Shown: positions 8,042 through 17,166, counted from the stretch's first letter. The stretch is DNA of 64,000 bases from Collinsella aerofaciens (GCF_028206795.1 NZ_JAQLFJ010000010.1:38451-102450), one strand, 5' to 3'. Program-made: numbers and translations. Notes: generated by a model not told the origin, from the sequence alone.

Positions 8042-8759
8042 GGGGAAGGTCCTCTCCCTCGGCCATACGGCCAAGCAGAATCGCGGTTACGGGACGAAGG
8101 TCCTCGGGCACCGTCACCTTTAGGTTGTCGCGTGGGCTCTGGACGCAGCGGACGCGCCCACCCATGCGCTCGACCAGCGATGAATCGTCGGTACCGATAA
8201 AGCCCTCGGCAATCGCCGCGGCGTGAGCGCGCTTCATGGCGTCGACGCTAAAGATCTGCGGCGTCTGCGCGGCCCAATAGAGCTCGCGCGGCGGCGTCTC
8301 GACGATGTTGTCGCCATCGACGATCTTGAGCGTATCGATCGCGGGCTGACCGCACACGACACCGTCGAGGGCACGGTCGCTCACGAGCACGTCGATAGCG
8401 TGGTCGATAGCCTCGGTCGTAATGAGCGGACGGGCGCCATCGTGGATGGCGACATATTCAAAGCCCGCCGGCACCGCGTGCACGCCGGCGCGGGTGGAAT
8501 CCTGGCGGGTCTCGCCGGCATCGGCAAAGCTGATGGGCGTGCTATACGAATACGGGCTGATGGCCAGGCGGCGCATCTCGGCACGACGCTCGGCAGGGCA
8601 AACCACGACGATGTGGCCGACCTTATTGCTACGGTCAAATGCGCGGATGGACCAGCTCATAAGCGGACGACCCGCTACATTGACGAGCTGCTTGCCACCG
8701 GGGTTACCAAAGCGCTGGCCGCTGCCACCGGCAACGACCACGGCGCATACGGGCGCCAT
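8031..8759 (-). CDS. ispD: 2-C-methyl-D-erythritol 4-phosphate cytidylyltransferase
   Basis: Transfers CMP from CTP to MEP in the isoprenoid pathway. The N-terminal nucleotide-binding signature is VVVAGGSGQRFGNPGGKQL (about residues 7-25), followed by HIVVVCPAE. Then come the substrate motifs DSTRAGVHAV, IHDGARPLIT and the conserved FIGTDDSSLVE. The length of 242 residues is typical. The ATG shares its A with the disA stop codon (TAATG), and its own end overlaps ispF, so disA-ispD-ispF are tightly coupled. With ispF and ispE (at 22.5 kb) this shows that the MEP pathway is used. Confidence 0.96.
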   Translation of the reverse strand: MAPVCAVVVAGGSGQRFGNPGGKQLVNVAGRPLMSWSIRAFDRSNKVGHIVVVCPAERRAEMRRLAISPYSYSTPISFADAGETRQDSTRAGVHAVPAGFEYVAIHDGARPLITTEAIDHAIDVLVSDRALDGVVCGQPAIDTLKIVDGDNIVETPPRELYWAAQTPQIFSVDAMKRAHAAAIAEGFIGTDDSSLVERMGGRVRCVQSPRDNLKVTVPEDLRPVTAILLGRMAEGEDLPHVQ

Positions 8760-9826
8760 TATGCGTTCCCCTGTTTGGTGCCCTTCATGCGGTACAGGGA
8801 GTCCGCAAGAATGGCAGGGTTGTTAACGCCAAAGTCGCCCAGGCGCTCCGGATCCTCGCTGATGTCGTCCATGAGCTCCTGCAGCGATCCATACTCGTCG
8901 ACGATTTTCTCGGCCACGCCGTCGCGCACGACGGACACGCGCGAAAGCGTGCGCAGGCCCAGCGGTGTCATGACGGAGTCCTCGTCCAGGTCGTCGTAAC
9001 CCAGAACCGCCGCCACATGCTGCGGGTCGGACAAGTCCTTGGGCGTCATACGGCTCAGGTTGGCGCGGATCTTTTCGGCATTGGCCTCGGAAGAATCGCT
9101 CGCGTAGTCGCGAATCATCAGGTCGTACTCGGTATCCATGCTGGAGCCGGCGAGCTGCTCGAGCTGCATCTGCACGAGCTTGCCCTGGTTGCCCAACTTG
9201 ACAATGCAATCCTTAAGCTCAGTCTTTGCCTGCTGCATGATCTCGAAACTCGAGAAAATGCCGGTGATGTCGGCGAGCGTAACGTAGTCGTCGAGCTCGA
9301 GGGCCGTCAGACGCAGCAGGGAGCGGTCGAGCGACTGACGGGTAGTCTGGAGCGTGGCGACGAGCTGGTTGACCGAGCTCATGATGGTGGTGACGGGCTG
9401 GATCTCGTAGCTCTTGCCGTGAACGTACACGTTGACGACGGCACGACGGGCCGAGACCGAGATCACGATGGCATCCGTGAGCACCGACATGCGGGCGGCG
9501 GTGCGGTGACGCATGCCCGTCTCACTCGTGGCGAGTGAGGGATCGGGATTGAGGTGGAAGTTGGCGCGCAGGATCTGGGTGAGGTCGCCGTCGATGACGA
9601 TGGCGCCGTCCATCTTGGAAAGCTCGAACAGGCGGTTCGAGGTAAACGAAATGTTGAGCGGGAAGCCGTCGTTACCAGCAGCGAGCACGTTTTCGGTGTC
9701 GCCGACGCAAATAAGAGCGCCCAGGTGACCAGCGATGATCATGTCGAGGGCGGTGCGGATCGGCTGGCCAGGTGCCGTCAGGCGGATGGCCTGTTCCATA
9801 CGCTTTTGCAGCTCGTTCTTATCCAA
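8759..9826 (-). CDS. disA: DNA integrity scanning protein DisA, diadenylate cyclase
   Basis: Makes c-di-AMP from two ATP and senses branched DNA as an octamer. The N-terminal DAC domain shows the catalytic DGAIVIDGD and the ATP-binding TSETGMRHRTAARMS motif. A helical spine follows, and the C-terminal RuvA-like helix-hairpin-helix region includes LGLRTLSRVSVVRDGVAEKI. The length (355) matches the family. It starts the disA-ispD-ispF-cysS-rlmB-NYN cluster; radA, which precedes disA in Bacillus, is not in front of it here. The opposite-strand mntP riboswitch lies about 160 bp upstream. Confidence 0.97.
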   Translation of the reverse strand: MDKNELQKRMEQAIRLTAPGQPIRTALDMIIAGHLGALICVGDTENVLAAGNDGFPLNISFTSNRLFELSKMDGAIVIDGDLTQILRANFHLNPDPSLATSETGMRHRTAARMSVLTDAIVISVSARRAVVNVYVHGKSYEIQPVTTIMSSVNQLVATLQTTRQSLDRSLLRLTALELDDYVTLADITGIFSSFEIMQQAKTELKDCIVKLGNQGKLVQMQLEQLAGSSMDTEYDLMIRDYASDSSEANAEKIRANLSRMTPKDLSDPQHVAAVLGYDDLDEDSVMTPLGLRTLSRVSVVRDGVAEKIVDEYGSLQELMDDISEDPERLGDFGVNNPAILADSLYRMKGTKQGNA

Positions 9827-9983
9827 GGCATCGCTCCCATCGTATACGCTCCATAAACGTCAATAAGTTTCTCACGGTTTGCCTCTGTGACGCCCGCAAA
9901 ATCCGATGCTTACAGAATGAGCGAACACAGCTGAGAGCCCCAATCCAAATGAGCTGCTTATGTGGTAGCATCGGGATTCGCAT

Positions 9984-10122
9984 AAATGAGGGAGTAGTCG
10001 CGTGATCGGGTTCGCCTCCGGTGGCGCGGCAAGTCAACACACTGGCCGATGCGGCCTGGCTTGCCTTAATGAACGAGACTCGTGGCTGTGCGCGCAACGC
10101 GTACGCCACGGGTCTTTTTTGT
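9984..10122 (+). promoter_or_regulatory. yybP-ykoY manganese riboswitch with terminator expression platform
   Basis: The leader of mntP contains the family's hallmark pieces in order: GAGGGAGTAGTCG (about 9988), AGTCAACACACTGG (10032-10045) and AATGAACGAGAC (10068-10079). A strong hairpin follows, CGTGGC...GCCACG (10081-10110), with a run of Ts (10114-10119), about 50 bases before the mntP start. Mn2+ binding is expected to disrupt the terminator and let the efflux pump be made. Assignment rests on motif matching by eye and on the mntP context. Confidence 0.88.
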
Positions 10123-10173
10123 TACTCCCCCAAGAGGTACACGCGGGCCCGCCCGCAGAGAGGGAGCCAGACT

Positions 10174-10752
10174 ATGGGACTCGCAGAGCTCGTACTGCTC
10201 GCCGTTGGCCTTTCGATGGATGCCTTTGCCGTATCCATCTGCAAGGGCCTTGGCATGAAGAAGATCAACCTTAAAGTCGCCGTGGTGCTCGGCCTGTTCT
10301 TTGGCGGCTTTCAGGCCGGCATGCCCGTAATCGGATGGGCGCTCGGCAGTCAATTCATGGGCATCATCGGACCCATCGACCATTGGATCGCCTTTATCCT
10401 TTTGGCCTTCATCGGCGGCAAAATGCTGTGGGAAGCCTTTACCGATGACGAGGATGAAGGCGACGGCAAGGATGCCGAAAAGATTGACCTGGGCGAGTAC
10501 CTGATCCTCGCCATCGCCACCTCAATCGACGCCCTAGCCGTAGGCATCTCATTTGCGGCGCTCTCAGTCGACATCATGCCCGCCGTGTCGCTCATCGGCA
10601 TCACGACCTTTATCTTCTCCGTCGCCGGCGTAGCGATCGGCCACACCTTTGGCGCGCGCTACGAAAAGCCCGCCACCATCGTGGGTGGCGTCGTGCTCAT
10701 CCTCATCGGGCTTAAGATCTTGCTTGAGCATCTGGGGATTTTGGCGCTGTAA
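10174..10752 (+). CDS. mntP: Manganese efflux pump MntP
   Basis: A six-helix membrane exporter of 192 residues. Helix 1 has LAVGLSMDAFAVSICKG, and the internal repeat has ATSIDALAVGISFA; the acidic residues in these SMDAFAV/SIDALAV motifs are those needed for Mn2+ transport. An acidic loop, DDEDEGDGKDAEKIDLGEY, joins the two halves. The start at 10174 is supported by AGAGAGGGAG; the longer frame from 10021 runs through the riboswitch and terminator and is not plausible. Control by the upstream Mn riboswitch fits its role. A strong terminator follows immediately. Confidence 0.95.
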   Translation: MGLAELVLLAVGLSMDAFAVSICKGLGMKKINLKVAVVLGLFFGGFQAGMPVIGWALGSQFMGIIGPIDHWIAFILLAFIGGKMLWEAFTDDEDEGDGKDAEKIDLGEYLILAIATSIDALAVGISFAALSVDIMPAVSLIGITTFIFSVAGVAIGHTFGARYEKPATIVGGVVLILIGLKILLEHLGILAL

Positions 10753-10788
10753 CGCCAAACGCAATCGCTCAAAACTCAACGCCAGTAC

Positions 10789-10822
10789 AAGGCCTCATGC
10801 AAAGTTTTGCATGAGGCCTTTT
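10789..10822 (+). terminator. Terminator of mntP (contains TTTTGCAT motifs shared with the hipBA operator)
   Basis: A perfect 15-bp inverted repeat, AAGGCCTCATGCAAA/TTTGCATGAGGCCTT, is followed by TT. The inner ATGCAAA...TTTGCAT is the same core as in the operator 20 bp further on. Confidence 0.8.
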
Positions 10823-10824
10823 CG

Positions 10825-10865
10825 TGCAGACTTTTGCATGTCATACTGATATGCAAAAGTCTGCA
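10825..10865. promoter_or_regulatory. hipBA operator: perfect 15-bp inverted repeat
   Basis: TGCAGACTTTTGCAT (10825-10839) and ATGCAAAAGTCTGCA (10851-10865) are perfect complements separated by 11 bp, placing them on one face of the helix. The pair ends 14 bp before the hipB start. This is the expected layout for autoregulation by a HipB-type dimer. Confidence 0.75.
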
Positions 10866-10879
10866 TGTTGGAGATCGCC

Positions 10880-11311
10880 ATGGATACCCTTCCCATCACC
10901 ACACCACGCCAAGCTGGCATCTACGTGCGCCAGGCACGCGAGGCTCAGGGTCTCACCCGTGCCGCCCTCGCCAAAACGGCCAGTGTTTCGGAGCGCCTGC
11001 TCGCATCGCTCGAGCTAGGAGACGCCACCGGCATTCGACTCGACAAGTTGCTGTCCGTCTTTAACGCACTCGGCATAGGTCTCTTTGCGCAAAGCGATAA
11101 CGACTCCATCGCATCGCCCTCCGAACATCCGACGACGAAAGCGGACCTCCCTATCGCGAACTCGAATGCCCTGCCAAAGCCAAGCGTAGGCAGACGACCC
11201 GCTCGACAGGGAACGCCATCTTCCTATGGTGCCTTGCTGGCCCAAATCGCAGCCGAGCAAGGCCTTTCCGACACTTCAGACCTCTCCTTTGGCTGTAAGG
11301 TTGTGAAATAA
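10880..11311 (+). CDS. hipB: HipB-like antitoxin, XRE-family helix-turn-helix protein
   Basis: A 143-residue protein whose residues 10-70 form a lambda-repressor-like HTH (AGIYVRQAREAQGLTRAALA, then SVSERLLASLELG and the LDKLLSVFNALGIGLFA ending typical of HipB). The C-terminal half (about 75-143) is polar and probably flexible; it is longer than the short tail of E. coli HipB (88 residues). The start at 10880 is preferred because GGAGA precedes it; the ATG at 10865 lies inside the operator arm. The stop codon directly abuts the hipA start. It should neutralise HipA and repress its own promoter through the inverted repeat. Confidence 0.85.
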   Translation: MDTLPITTPRQAGIYVRQAREAQGLTRAALAKTASVSERLLASLELGDATGIRLDKLLSVFNALGIGLFAQSDNDSIASPSEHPTTKADLPIANSNALPKPSVGRRPARQGTPSSYGALLAQIAAEQGLSDTSDLSFGCKVVK

Positions 11312-12616
11312 ATGGCAGAGATGGAGCTTGCGACCCTCATTTGTGGCGAAATCGCAGGCACTCTCCGGCAAGACGAGCATGGACTCTGCAGCTTTGTATA
11401 CGCCCCAACCTATCGCGGAGCACCACTATCGCTTACAATGCCGCTTTCCAATCGCACGTATGGCCATAACATCGTCCGCCCGTTCCTATTTGGCCTTTTG
11501 CCCGACAGCCAAGAGCAGCGCCGCGCTATTGCCGCCGAGCATGACGTTGCATCCAACAACCCCGTCGCCCTCTTGTGCCATATCGGTCTTGACTGCGCAG
11601 GGGCCGTTCAGTTTTGTCGAACCGATCAATTAGGCGCCGCCCGCGGCAGGGTCTCGGCATACCGCCCGCTTACCAATTCTCAAATCGCTCACAAGCTCAA
11701 AGCAATTCGCGATGACGAAAGAGAGACATGGATGGGCTCCAACGAAAGCTGGTCCCTGGGCGGCAACCAAGGCAAATTTGCACTAGCTTGGCATGATGGC
11801 CAATGGTGCGAATGTCTAGGGTCATCCCCCACTACCCATATCTTCAAAAATGGTGTCGTTGGGTTCAAACATCAGGCCTTAAACGAATTCGTCTGCATGA
11901 AAACGGCTCGGCGTGTTGGCATTCCAACTGCCAACGTCTCCTATTGCACATTTGAAGACGAAGCCGCGCTCGTCGTTGAACGGTACGACAGAATGGTCAA
12001 TAGCAGCGGAAATATCGAAAGGCTGCATCAGGAGGACTTTTGCCAGGCGCTCGGTGTATTGCCAAGCCAGAAATACACCGCCGACGGAGGACCAACCACA
12101 CGAGACATCCAAGAACGACTGATTAACACAGTCCCCCACCACATGAATCTTGTGCTTTTTACCTATATGTTGTTCTATAACGCCATTATCGGAGCGCCTG
12201 ACGCACACGCTAAAAACTACTCGCTCATCCTAGGTAAAGGCACAAACGCAGCGCTCGCACCCATGTACGATGTCGCATCGGGCTTGGCGTACGAGCGTAT
12301 GCGCCGCCGGGCGCGCCTTGCCATGAGCGTTGGCGGCGAAAATCGAGTGGGGCGCATCGGTCCAGGCGCTATCCGCCGATACCACGGTATGGGCGACCCC
12401 GCGCTGGAGGCGGCGCTCACCGATGCCGGGCTATCCGAGAAGTTTTGCTTTGCGACCATGATGGACCTCGCCTACGAGGTGCCCATTTGCATGGAAGAGA
12501 TCATGGACGAATACGCCGACCTGCCCGGCATGGCGGACCTGCGCGAGCACATGCTCGGCCCCGTCCGCGAAAACTGCCAGCGCACCCTCGACCTCATCAA
12601 GGCGGATATGGGCTAG
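11312..12616 (+). CDS. hipA: HipA-family serine/threonine kinase toxin
   Basis: A 434-residue kinase, close to the length of E. coli HipA (440). The N-terminal sub-domain contains PLSNRTYGHNIVRPFLFGLL, then LPDSQEQR. The glycine-rich loop SLGGNQGKFALAW (about residues 148-160) corresponds to the autophosphorylated VAGAQEK loop. Catalytic residues are visible in GAPDAHAKNYSLIL (about 298) and the metal-binding Asp in LAPMYDVASGLAYE (about 320). E. coli HipA phosphorylates glutamyl-tRNA synthetase; that target is only assumed here. It starts at the base after the hipB stop. No disrupting mutation is seen, so the module looks active. Confidence 0.9.
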   Translation: MAEMELATLICGEIAGTLRQDEHGLCSFVYAPTYRGAPLSLTMPLSNRTYGHNIVRPFLFGLLPDSQEQRRAIAAEHDVASNNPVALLCHIGLDCAGAVQFCRTDQLGAARGRVSAYRPLTNSQIAHKLKAIRDDERETWMGSNESWSLGGNQGKFALAWHDGQWCECLGSSPTTHIFKNGVVGFKHQALNEFVCMKTARRVGIPTANVSYCTFEDEAALVVERYDRMVNSSGNIERLHQEDFCQALGVLPSQKYTADGGPTTRDIQERLINTVPHHMNLVLFTYMLFYNAIIGAPDAHAKNYSLILGKGTNAALAPMYDVASGLAYERMRRRARLAMSVGGENRVGRIGPGAIRRYHGMGDPALEAALTDAGLSEKFCFATMMDLAYEVPICMEEIMDEYADLPGMADLREHMLGPVRENCQRTLDLIKADMG

Positions 12617-12645
12617 GCGCCAATCAATCCACATTTCTTAAAAGA

Positions 12646-12684
12646 AGAGGGGGCACCCGTCGCAAAAGTTCGGATGCCCCCTCT
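12646..12684. terminator. Bidirectional terminator between hipA and pepD
   Basis: AGAGGGGGCA/TGCCCCCTCT, with a 19-base loop, lies between the convergent genes. On the minus strand it is followed by TCTTTT. Confidence 0.7.
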
Positions 12685-12740
12685 CGTAATGTCATTTGCA
12701 ATCCGCTAGCACGTGGCTCGAACTGCTGCTAGCGCGACCC

Positions 12741-14198
12741 TTACGCGGCAAGGCGCTTGAGGACGTCGATGAGCAGCTCGTAGAAGCGCTCGGCAGAAGC
12801 GAGCTCCATGCTCTCGTCCGGGGTGTGGACATCGGAGAGCGTCGGGCCCACGGCGATGGCGTCCAGGCCGTGCAGGGCCTCAGCAAACAGGCCGCACTCA
12901 AGGCCGGCGTGAATGGACTCGATGCGCAGCTCGGAGCCAAAGAGCTCGCGATAGCTCTCGACAAAAACGTCGCGGACCGGCGAATGCTCGGCATAGCTCC
13001 AGCCGGGATACTCGAACTCGAACTTGGCGTCGAAGCCCAAGACATCGGCCAGCGTCTGCAGGCGGTCCTTGAACTCGTTCTGCAGCGAGGTGATCGAGGA
13101 GCGCGGGGACAGCATGATCTTGACCTGGTCGTCGGAAGTGGCGACCACGCCGATGTTGGAGGAAACCTCGACGGAGCCGTCGGTGGCGACGTTGCGGCGA
13201 ATCACGCCATTAGGGGCAAGACGCAGGGCGCGGATGAGGGCAAGCGCGGACTTCTGATCCATGGCCTCGACCTCGGCGTCGTCGGCAATCTCGACGGTGC
13301 AGGTAAAGCCGGGGTCGAAGACCTCGAGCTCGGCAGTGACGTCGGCGATGATGTCCTTTGCGATCTGGGCCGCGGCCTCGGCGGCAGCGTGGTCGGCGTA
13401 AACCAGCTCGGCCTTGCACTCACGGTTGATGGCGTTGTCCTTAGTGCCGCCGTTAAAGCTGACGATGGCGGGCTCGCCGGCGACCATCAGGCGGTCGATG
13501 ATGCGGGCCATGATGAGGTTGCCGTTGCCGCGCTCCAGGTTGATATCGTTGCCGGAATGACCACCCAGTAGGCCGGAGATGTCGAGCGTGAGGGTGCTGC
13601 CGGTCTTGTGCTCGCGCACGATGGGGCAGGTGTAGGTAACAACGACGCCGCCGGCGCAGCTGACGGTGGCAACGCCCTCTTCCTCGGAGTCAAGGTTAAT
13701 CATGGTGCGGGCGCTAATCTGGGACTTGTCGAGCGTCTCGGCGCCGACCAGGCCAGTCTCCTCGTCGGTGGTGAATACGCACTCGAGGGCGGGGTGAACG
13801 ATCGAATCGTCATCGAGAACAGTGAGCATCAGAGCGACGGCGATACCGTTGTCGGCGCCCAGGGTAGTGCCGTTAGCGGTGAGGACGCCGTCCTTGACGA
13901 CCAGGTCGATACCGTCGGTCGTAAAGTCGTGCTCAACAGAGCCCAACTTGTCGCACACCATATCGATGTGGCCCTGCAGCATCACGGTCGGGGCATTCTC
14001 GGCGCCGGCAGAAGCGGGCTTGCGAATGATGACGTTGTAGACCTCGTCCTGGTACACATCGAGGCCGCGCTCCTTGGCAAACGCAACCAGGAAATCGCTG
14101 ATGCCCTTCTCGTTGCCAGACCCACGGGGGATCGCGCTGACCTCCTCAAAGAAATGGAACAGCTGGGCGGGCTCGTAGCCGGTGATCTTGTAATCCAT
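12741..14198 (-). CDS. pepD: Xaa-His dipeptidase (aminoacyl-histidine dipeptidase), M20 family
   Basis: A zinc metallopeptidase of 485 residues that cleaves dipeptides such as Xaa-His. The M20 metal-binding blocks are GHIDMVCDK (about 79-87), TTLGADNGIAVALML, the catalytic FTTDEETGLVGAETL and LLGGHSGNDINLERGNGN. The start at 14198 (MDYKITGY) has AAGGAGG in front; the longer frame reaching 14303 would add an unlikely leader through the promoter. The gene is monocistronic, with its own promoter and a terminator shared with hipA. Confidence 0.95.
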   Translation of the reverse strand: MDYKITGYEPAQLFHFFEEVSAIPRGSGNEKGISDFLVAFAKERGLDVYQDEVYNVIIRKPASAGAENAPTVMLQGHIDMVCDKLGSVEHDFTTDGIDLVVKDGVLTANGTTLGADNGIAVALMLTVLDDDSIVHPALECVFTTDEETGLVGAETLDKSQISARTMINLDSEEEGVATVSCAGGVVVTYTCPIVREHKTGSTLTLDISGLLGGHSGNDINLERGNGNLIMARIIDRLMVAGEPAIVSFNGGTKDNAINRECKAELVYADHAAAEAAAQIAKDIIADVTAELEVFDPGFTCTVEIADDAEVEAMDQKSALALIRALRLAPNGVIRRNVATDGSVEVSSNIGVVATSDDQVKIMLSPRSSITSLQNEFKDRLQTLADVLGFDAKFEFEYPGWSYAEHSPVRDVFVESYRELFGSELRIESIHAGLECGLFAEALHGLDAIAVGPTLSDVHTPDESMELASAERFYELLIDVLKRLAA

Positions 14199-14242
14199 GG
14201 TGCCTCCTTGGCGCAACTGGTTAGACAGTAAGACATGCGCCT

Positions 14243-14271
14243 TGTATATTCCCAGACTTTGCGTGCATAAA
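14243..14271 (-). promoter_or_regulatory. Putative pepD promoter
   Basis: On the minus strand TTTATG (14271-14266) is 17 bases from TATACA (14248-14243), about 45 bases upstream of the pepD ATG. The -35 box is weak. Confidence 0.4.
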
Positions 14272-14470
14272 CCAGTCGAAAACGCCGAGCGCCCTTGCAT
14301 CATCGGCTAACGGCGGGAAGACGCCACTTTATTAAGATAAAGCAGGTTAGACGGGCCGCGCCGAAGGGACGTTGGACCCTTCAACCAACCTCAACGCTTG
14401 ATCAACGTTTATGCATACGCCATTGATATGTTTAATGAGCCCTACTTTGAACGAAGGGGGCTTTCCAACA

Positions 14471-14499
14471 GAAAAAGGGCGCTCCTTTGGAACGCCCTC
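14471..14499 (-). terminator. Terminator of clpC
   Basis: On the minus strand AGGGCG...CGCCCT is followed by TTTTTC, about 25 bases after the clpC stop. The rest of the 14200-14523 gap holds only the putative pepD promoter. Confidence 0.8.
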
Positions 14500-14523
14500 G
14501 TGGACACAAGGTTTTGTTACGCC

Positions 14524-17166
14524 CTACAGCGCGCCGGAACCGGCTTGCATCATGCCGCCGGGGCCCGAGGTCACGCCGCCGCTCACGGGCGCGGCGTTGC
14601 CGGTGTGCGGTGCCGCCGGGGCGGTATCGCCACCGAGCGTACCTGCCGGACGCGGCGCCGGAATCTCGCCCGTGCCGTGGCTAAAGACGAACTTGCCATC
14701 GGCCACGTCGCACAGGACGGTATCGCCCTCGCCCCACTCGCCGGCCAGCAGCTCCTCGGACAGCGGGTCCTCAATGAGCTTTTGGATGGCGCGGCGCAGC
14801 GGACGCGCGCCATTGGTGAGGTCGGTGCCCTCGGCCACAATCTTGTCGTAGGCCGCATCGGTGAGCTTGATGTTCATGCCGTTGGCAATCAGGCGTTGAC
14901 GCAAGTCGTCCACCAGCAGGTGCGCGATCTTGGTCAGATTCTCGCCCGAAAGCTTCTGGAACACCACGATGTCGTCGATGCGGTTGAGCAGCTCGGGGCG
15001 GAACAGGCGCTTGAGCTCGCCCATGGCGCGGCCGCGGATCTCACTCGAGGTGAGGCCCTGCTCGCCGGTGGTGCCAAAGCCAACGCTTGCATCCTGCGCA
15101 ATCTCGCGGGCGCCCACGTTGGATGTCATGATGATCACGGTGTTGCGGAAGTCGACCGTCTTGCCCTGGCTATCGGTCAGACGACCCTCCTCCAGCACCT
15201 GCAGCAGGATGTTGAAGATATCGGGGTGCGCCTTCTCGATCTCGTCGAACAGCACGACCGAGTACGGGTGGCGACGAACGGCCTTGGTGAGCTGGCCGCC
15301 CTCGTCGTGACCGACGTAACCCGGAGGGCTACCGATGAGCTTGGAGACCTCGAACTCGCTACCGAACTCGGACATGTCGAAGCTGATGAGTGCGTCCTTG
15401 CTGCCAAAGAGGTACTCGGCGAGCGTCTTGGCGAGCTCGGTCTTGCCCGTGCCGGTGGGACCCAGGAAGATAAAGCTGCCGCCGGGGCGACGCGGATCCT
15501 TGAGCGGCGAGCGGCTGCGGCGCACGGCCTTGGCAACTGCCTCGACAGCCTCATCCTGACCGATGATACGTGTCTTGAGCACGCTTTCGGCCTGCAGCAG
15601 GCGCCGGCTCTCGCTCTCGGTAAGCGAGGACACCGGCACGCCCGAGGTCACGGACACGATATCGGCGATCTGGGAGACATCGATGGTGAGCGGGCTGGCG
15701 TCGAGCTCGGCCGTCCAGGCAGCCTTGGCCTCGGCGAGTTCAATCTCGGCAGCCTTCTGCTGCTCGGTGATCTCGGCGGCCTTGTTCATGTCGTCGCTCT
15801 CGGTGGCCTCCTGCGCGGCGGCCTTGAGCTCCTCGATACGATGCTCGGCCTCGCGCACCGGCTCGGGCGCGCGATTCGCGGCGATGCGAACGCGGGCACC
15901 GGCCTCGTCGATGAGGTCGATTGCCTTATCGGGCAGGAAGCGATCCTGGATGTAGCGGTTGGAGAGGTTCGCGGCGGCCTCGATGGCACCCTGCGTGTAA
16001 CGCACGTGGTGGTGCTCCTCGTAGCGTGGCTTGAGCGCAGTCAGAATCTTGACGGTGTCCTCGACACTCGGCTCCTCGACATCGATGGTCTGGAAGCGAC
16101 GCTCGAAGGCCGGGTCCTTGGTGAGGTACTTGCGGAATTCCTCGGCCGTGGTGGCGCCGATAATCTGGAAGGCACCGCGCGCGAGCACAGGCTTGAGCAT
16201 GGAGCTCGCGTCGATGGAGCCCTCGGCAGAACCGGCACCGATGATGGTGTGCATCTCGTCGATAAACAGGATGACGTCGTCGGCTTCGGTTGCCTCCTGG
16301 ATTACGTTCTTGAGGCGCTCCTCAAACTCACCGCGATACTTGGCGCCCGCCACGAGGCCCGGCAAGTCGAGCGTCCAGATGTTCTGGTTCATAAGGTTCT
16401 CGGGCACGTTGCCGGCTGCAATCTGCTGAGCCAGACCCTCGACGATGGCCGTCTTGCCCACGCCGGGGTCGCCCAGAATGAGTGGGTTGTTCTTGGTGCG
16501 GCGCGAAAGGATCTCCATCATACGCTGGACTTCCTTTTCGCGGCCGATCACCGGATCGAGTTCGCCGTCGCGCGCCTTCTGCGTAAGGTTGGTCGCGAAC
16601 TGCTTAAGTGTATCGGCGCCGCTCCCCTTTTGCTGGGAGGCATCCGAGCCGCTAAAGAACGGCAGGCCCGTACCGGGACGACCAGCACCGGCGCCAGCGA
16701 GCGGGCGCTTCTTATCCTGGTCCTTGGCGGTGAGTTTCTCGATAGCCTTTTTGATGGAGGCGGACGACACACCCAGGCGCATGAGGATGTCCATGGCCAT
16801 GCCGTTGCCCTCTTCGACGATGCCGATCAGCAAGTGCTCGGTCGACACGTAGGTCTGGTTGTTTTCACGCGCCACGCGGAATGAACGCTCCATCACGCTA
16901 ATGACGAGCGGCGTAAAGGCGAGCTTGGCCGCCTCGGTCTCCTCACTGGGCTCGGGAACCGTGGTCTGGACCTCTTTAAGAGTATCCATGATGTCGTCGT
17001 AGGAGATATCGAGCGAACGCAGTGCCTCGGCGGCAATGCCCTCGTCCTCCTTGGCGAGTGCGAGCAGCAGGTGCTCGGTACCCACCTTATTTGAGTGAAG
17101 ATCGAGCGCTTCTTGTTTGGCCATGGACATGACCTTGCGCGCGCGATCGGTAAAACGGTCTAACAT
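14524..17166 (-). CDS. clpC: ATP-dependent Clp protease ATP-binding subunit ClpC
   Basis: An AAA+ unfoldase of 880 residues that feeds ClpP. The N-terminal Clp repeat domain (1-150) begins [23 protein letters not shown]-1 has Walker [14 protein letters not shown] (about 230) and Walker [15 protein letters not shown]-like coiled middle region (about 430-480) follows. AAA-2 has Walker [14 protein letters not shown] (about 570) and Walker [12 protein letters not shown]. The last 45 residues are an unusual Gly/Pro/Ala-rich tail ([16 protein letters not shown]), making it longer than Bacillus ClpC (810). No ctsR, mcsA or mcsB is adjacent and no CtsR box was seen upstream. AGAGGA precedes the ATG. 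Confidence 0.96.
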   Translation of the reverse strand: MLDRFTDRARKVMSMAKQEALDLHSNKVGTEHLLLALAKEDEGIAAEALRSLDISYDDIMDTLKEVQTTVPEPSEETEAAKLAFTPLVISVMERSFRVARENNQTYVSTEHLLIGIVEEGNGMAMDILMRLGVSSASIKKAIEKLTAKDQDKKRPLAGAGAGRPGTGLPFFSGSDASQQKGSGADTLKQFATNLTQKARDGELDPVIGREKEVQRMMEILSRRTKNNPLILGDPGVGKTAIVEGLAQQIAAGNVPENLMNQNIWTLDLPGLVAGAKYRGEFEERLKNVIQEATEADDVILFIDEMHTIIGAGSAEGSIDASSMLKPVLARGAFQIIGATTAEEFRKYLTKDPAFERRFQTIDVEEPSVEDTVKILTALKPRYEEHHHVRYTQGAIEAAANLSNRYIQDRFLPDKAIDLIDEAGARVRIAANRAPEPVREAEHRIEELKAAAQEATESDDMNKAAEITEQQKAAEIELAEAKAAWTAELDASPLTIDVSQIADIVSVTSGVPVSSLTESESRRLLQAESVLKTRIIGQDEAVEAVAKAVRRSRSPLKDPRRPGGSFIFLGPTGTGKTELAKTLAEYLFGSKDALISFDMSEFGSEFEVSKLIGSPPGYVGHDEGGQLTKAVRRHPYSVVLFDEIEKAHPDIFNILLQVLEEGRLTDSQGKTVDFRNTVIIMTSNVGAREIAQDASVGFGTTGEQGLTSSEIRGRAMGELKRLFRPELLNRIDDIVVFQKLSGENLTKIAHLLVDDLRQRLIANGMNIKLTDAAYDKIVAEGTDLTNGARPLRRAIQKLIEDPLSEELLAGEWGEGDTVLCDVADGKFVFSHGTGEIPAPRPAGTLGGDTAPAAPHTGNAAPVSGGVTSGPGGMMQAGSGAL

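Noticed and set aside
10021..10173. N-terminal extension of MntP to 243 residues
   Set aside because: It would translate the riboswitch aptamer and its terminator; the ATG at 10174 has a proper ribosome binding site and the normal family N-terminus.
14398..16884. 828-residue plus-strand open frame opposite clpC
   Set aside because: It is entirely antisense to clpC, whose motifs are unambiguous; long antisense frames are expected in GC-rich DNA.
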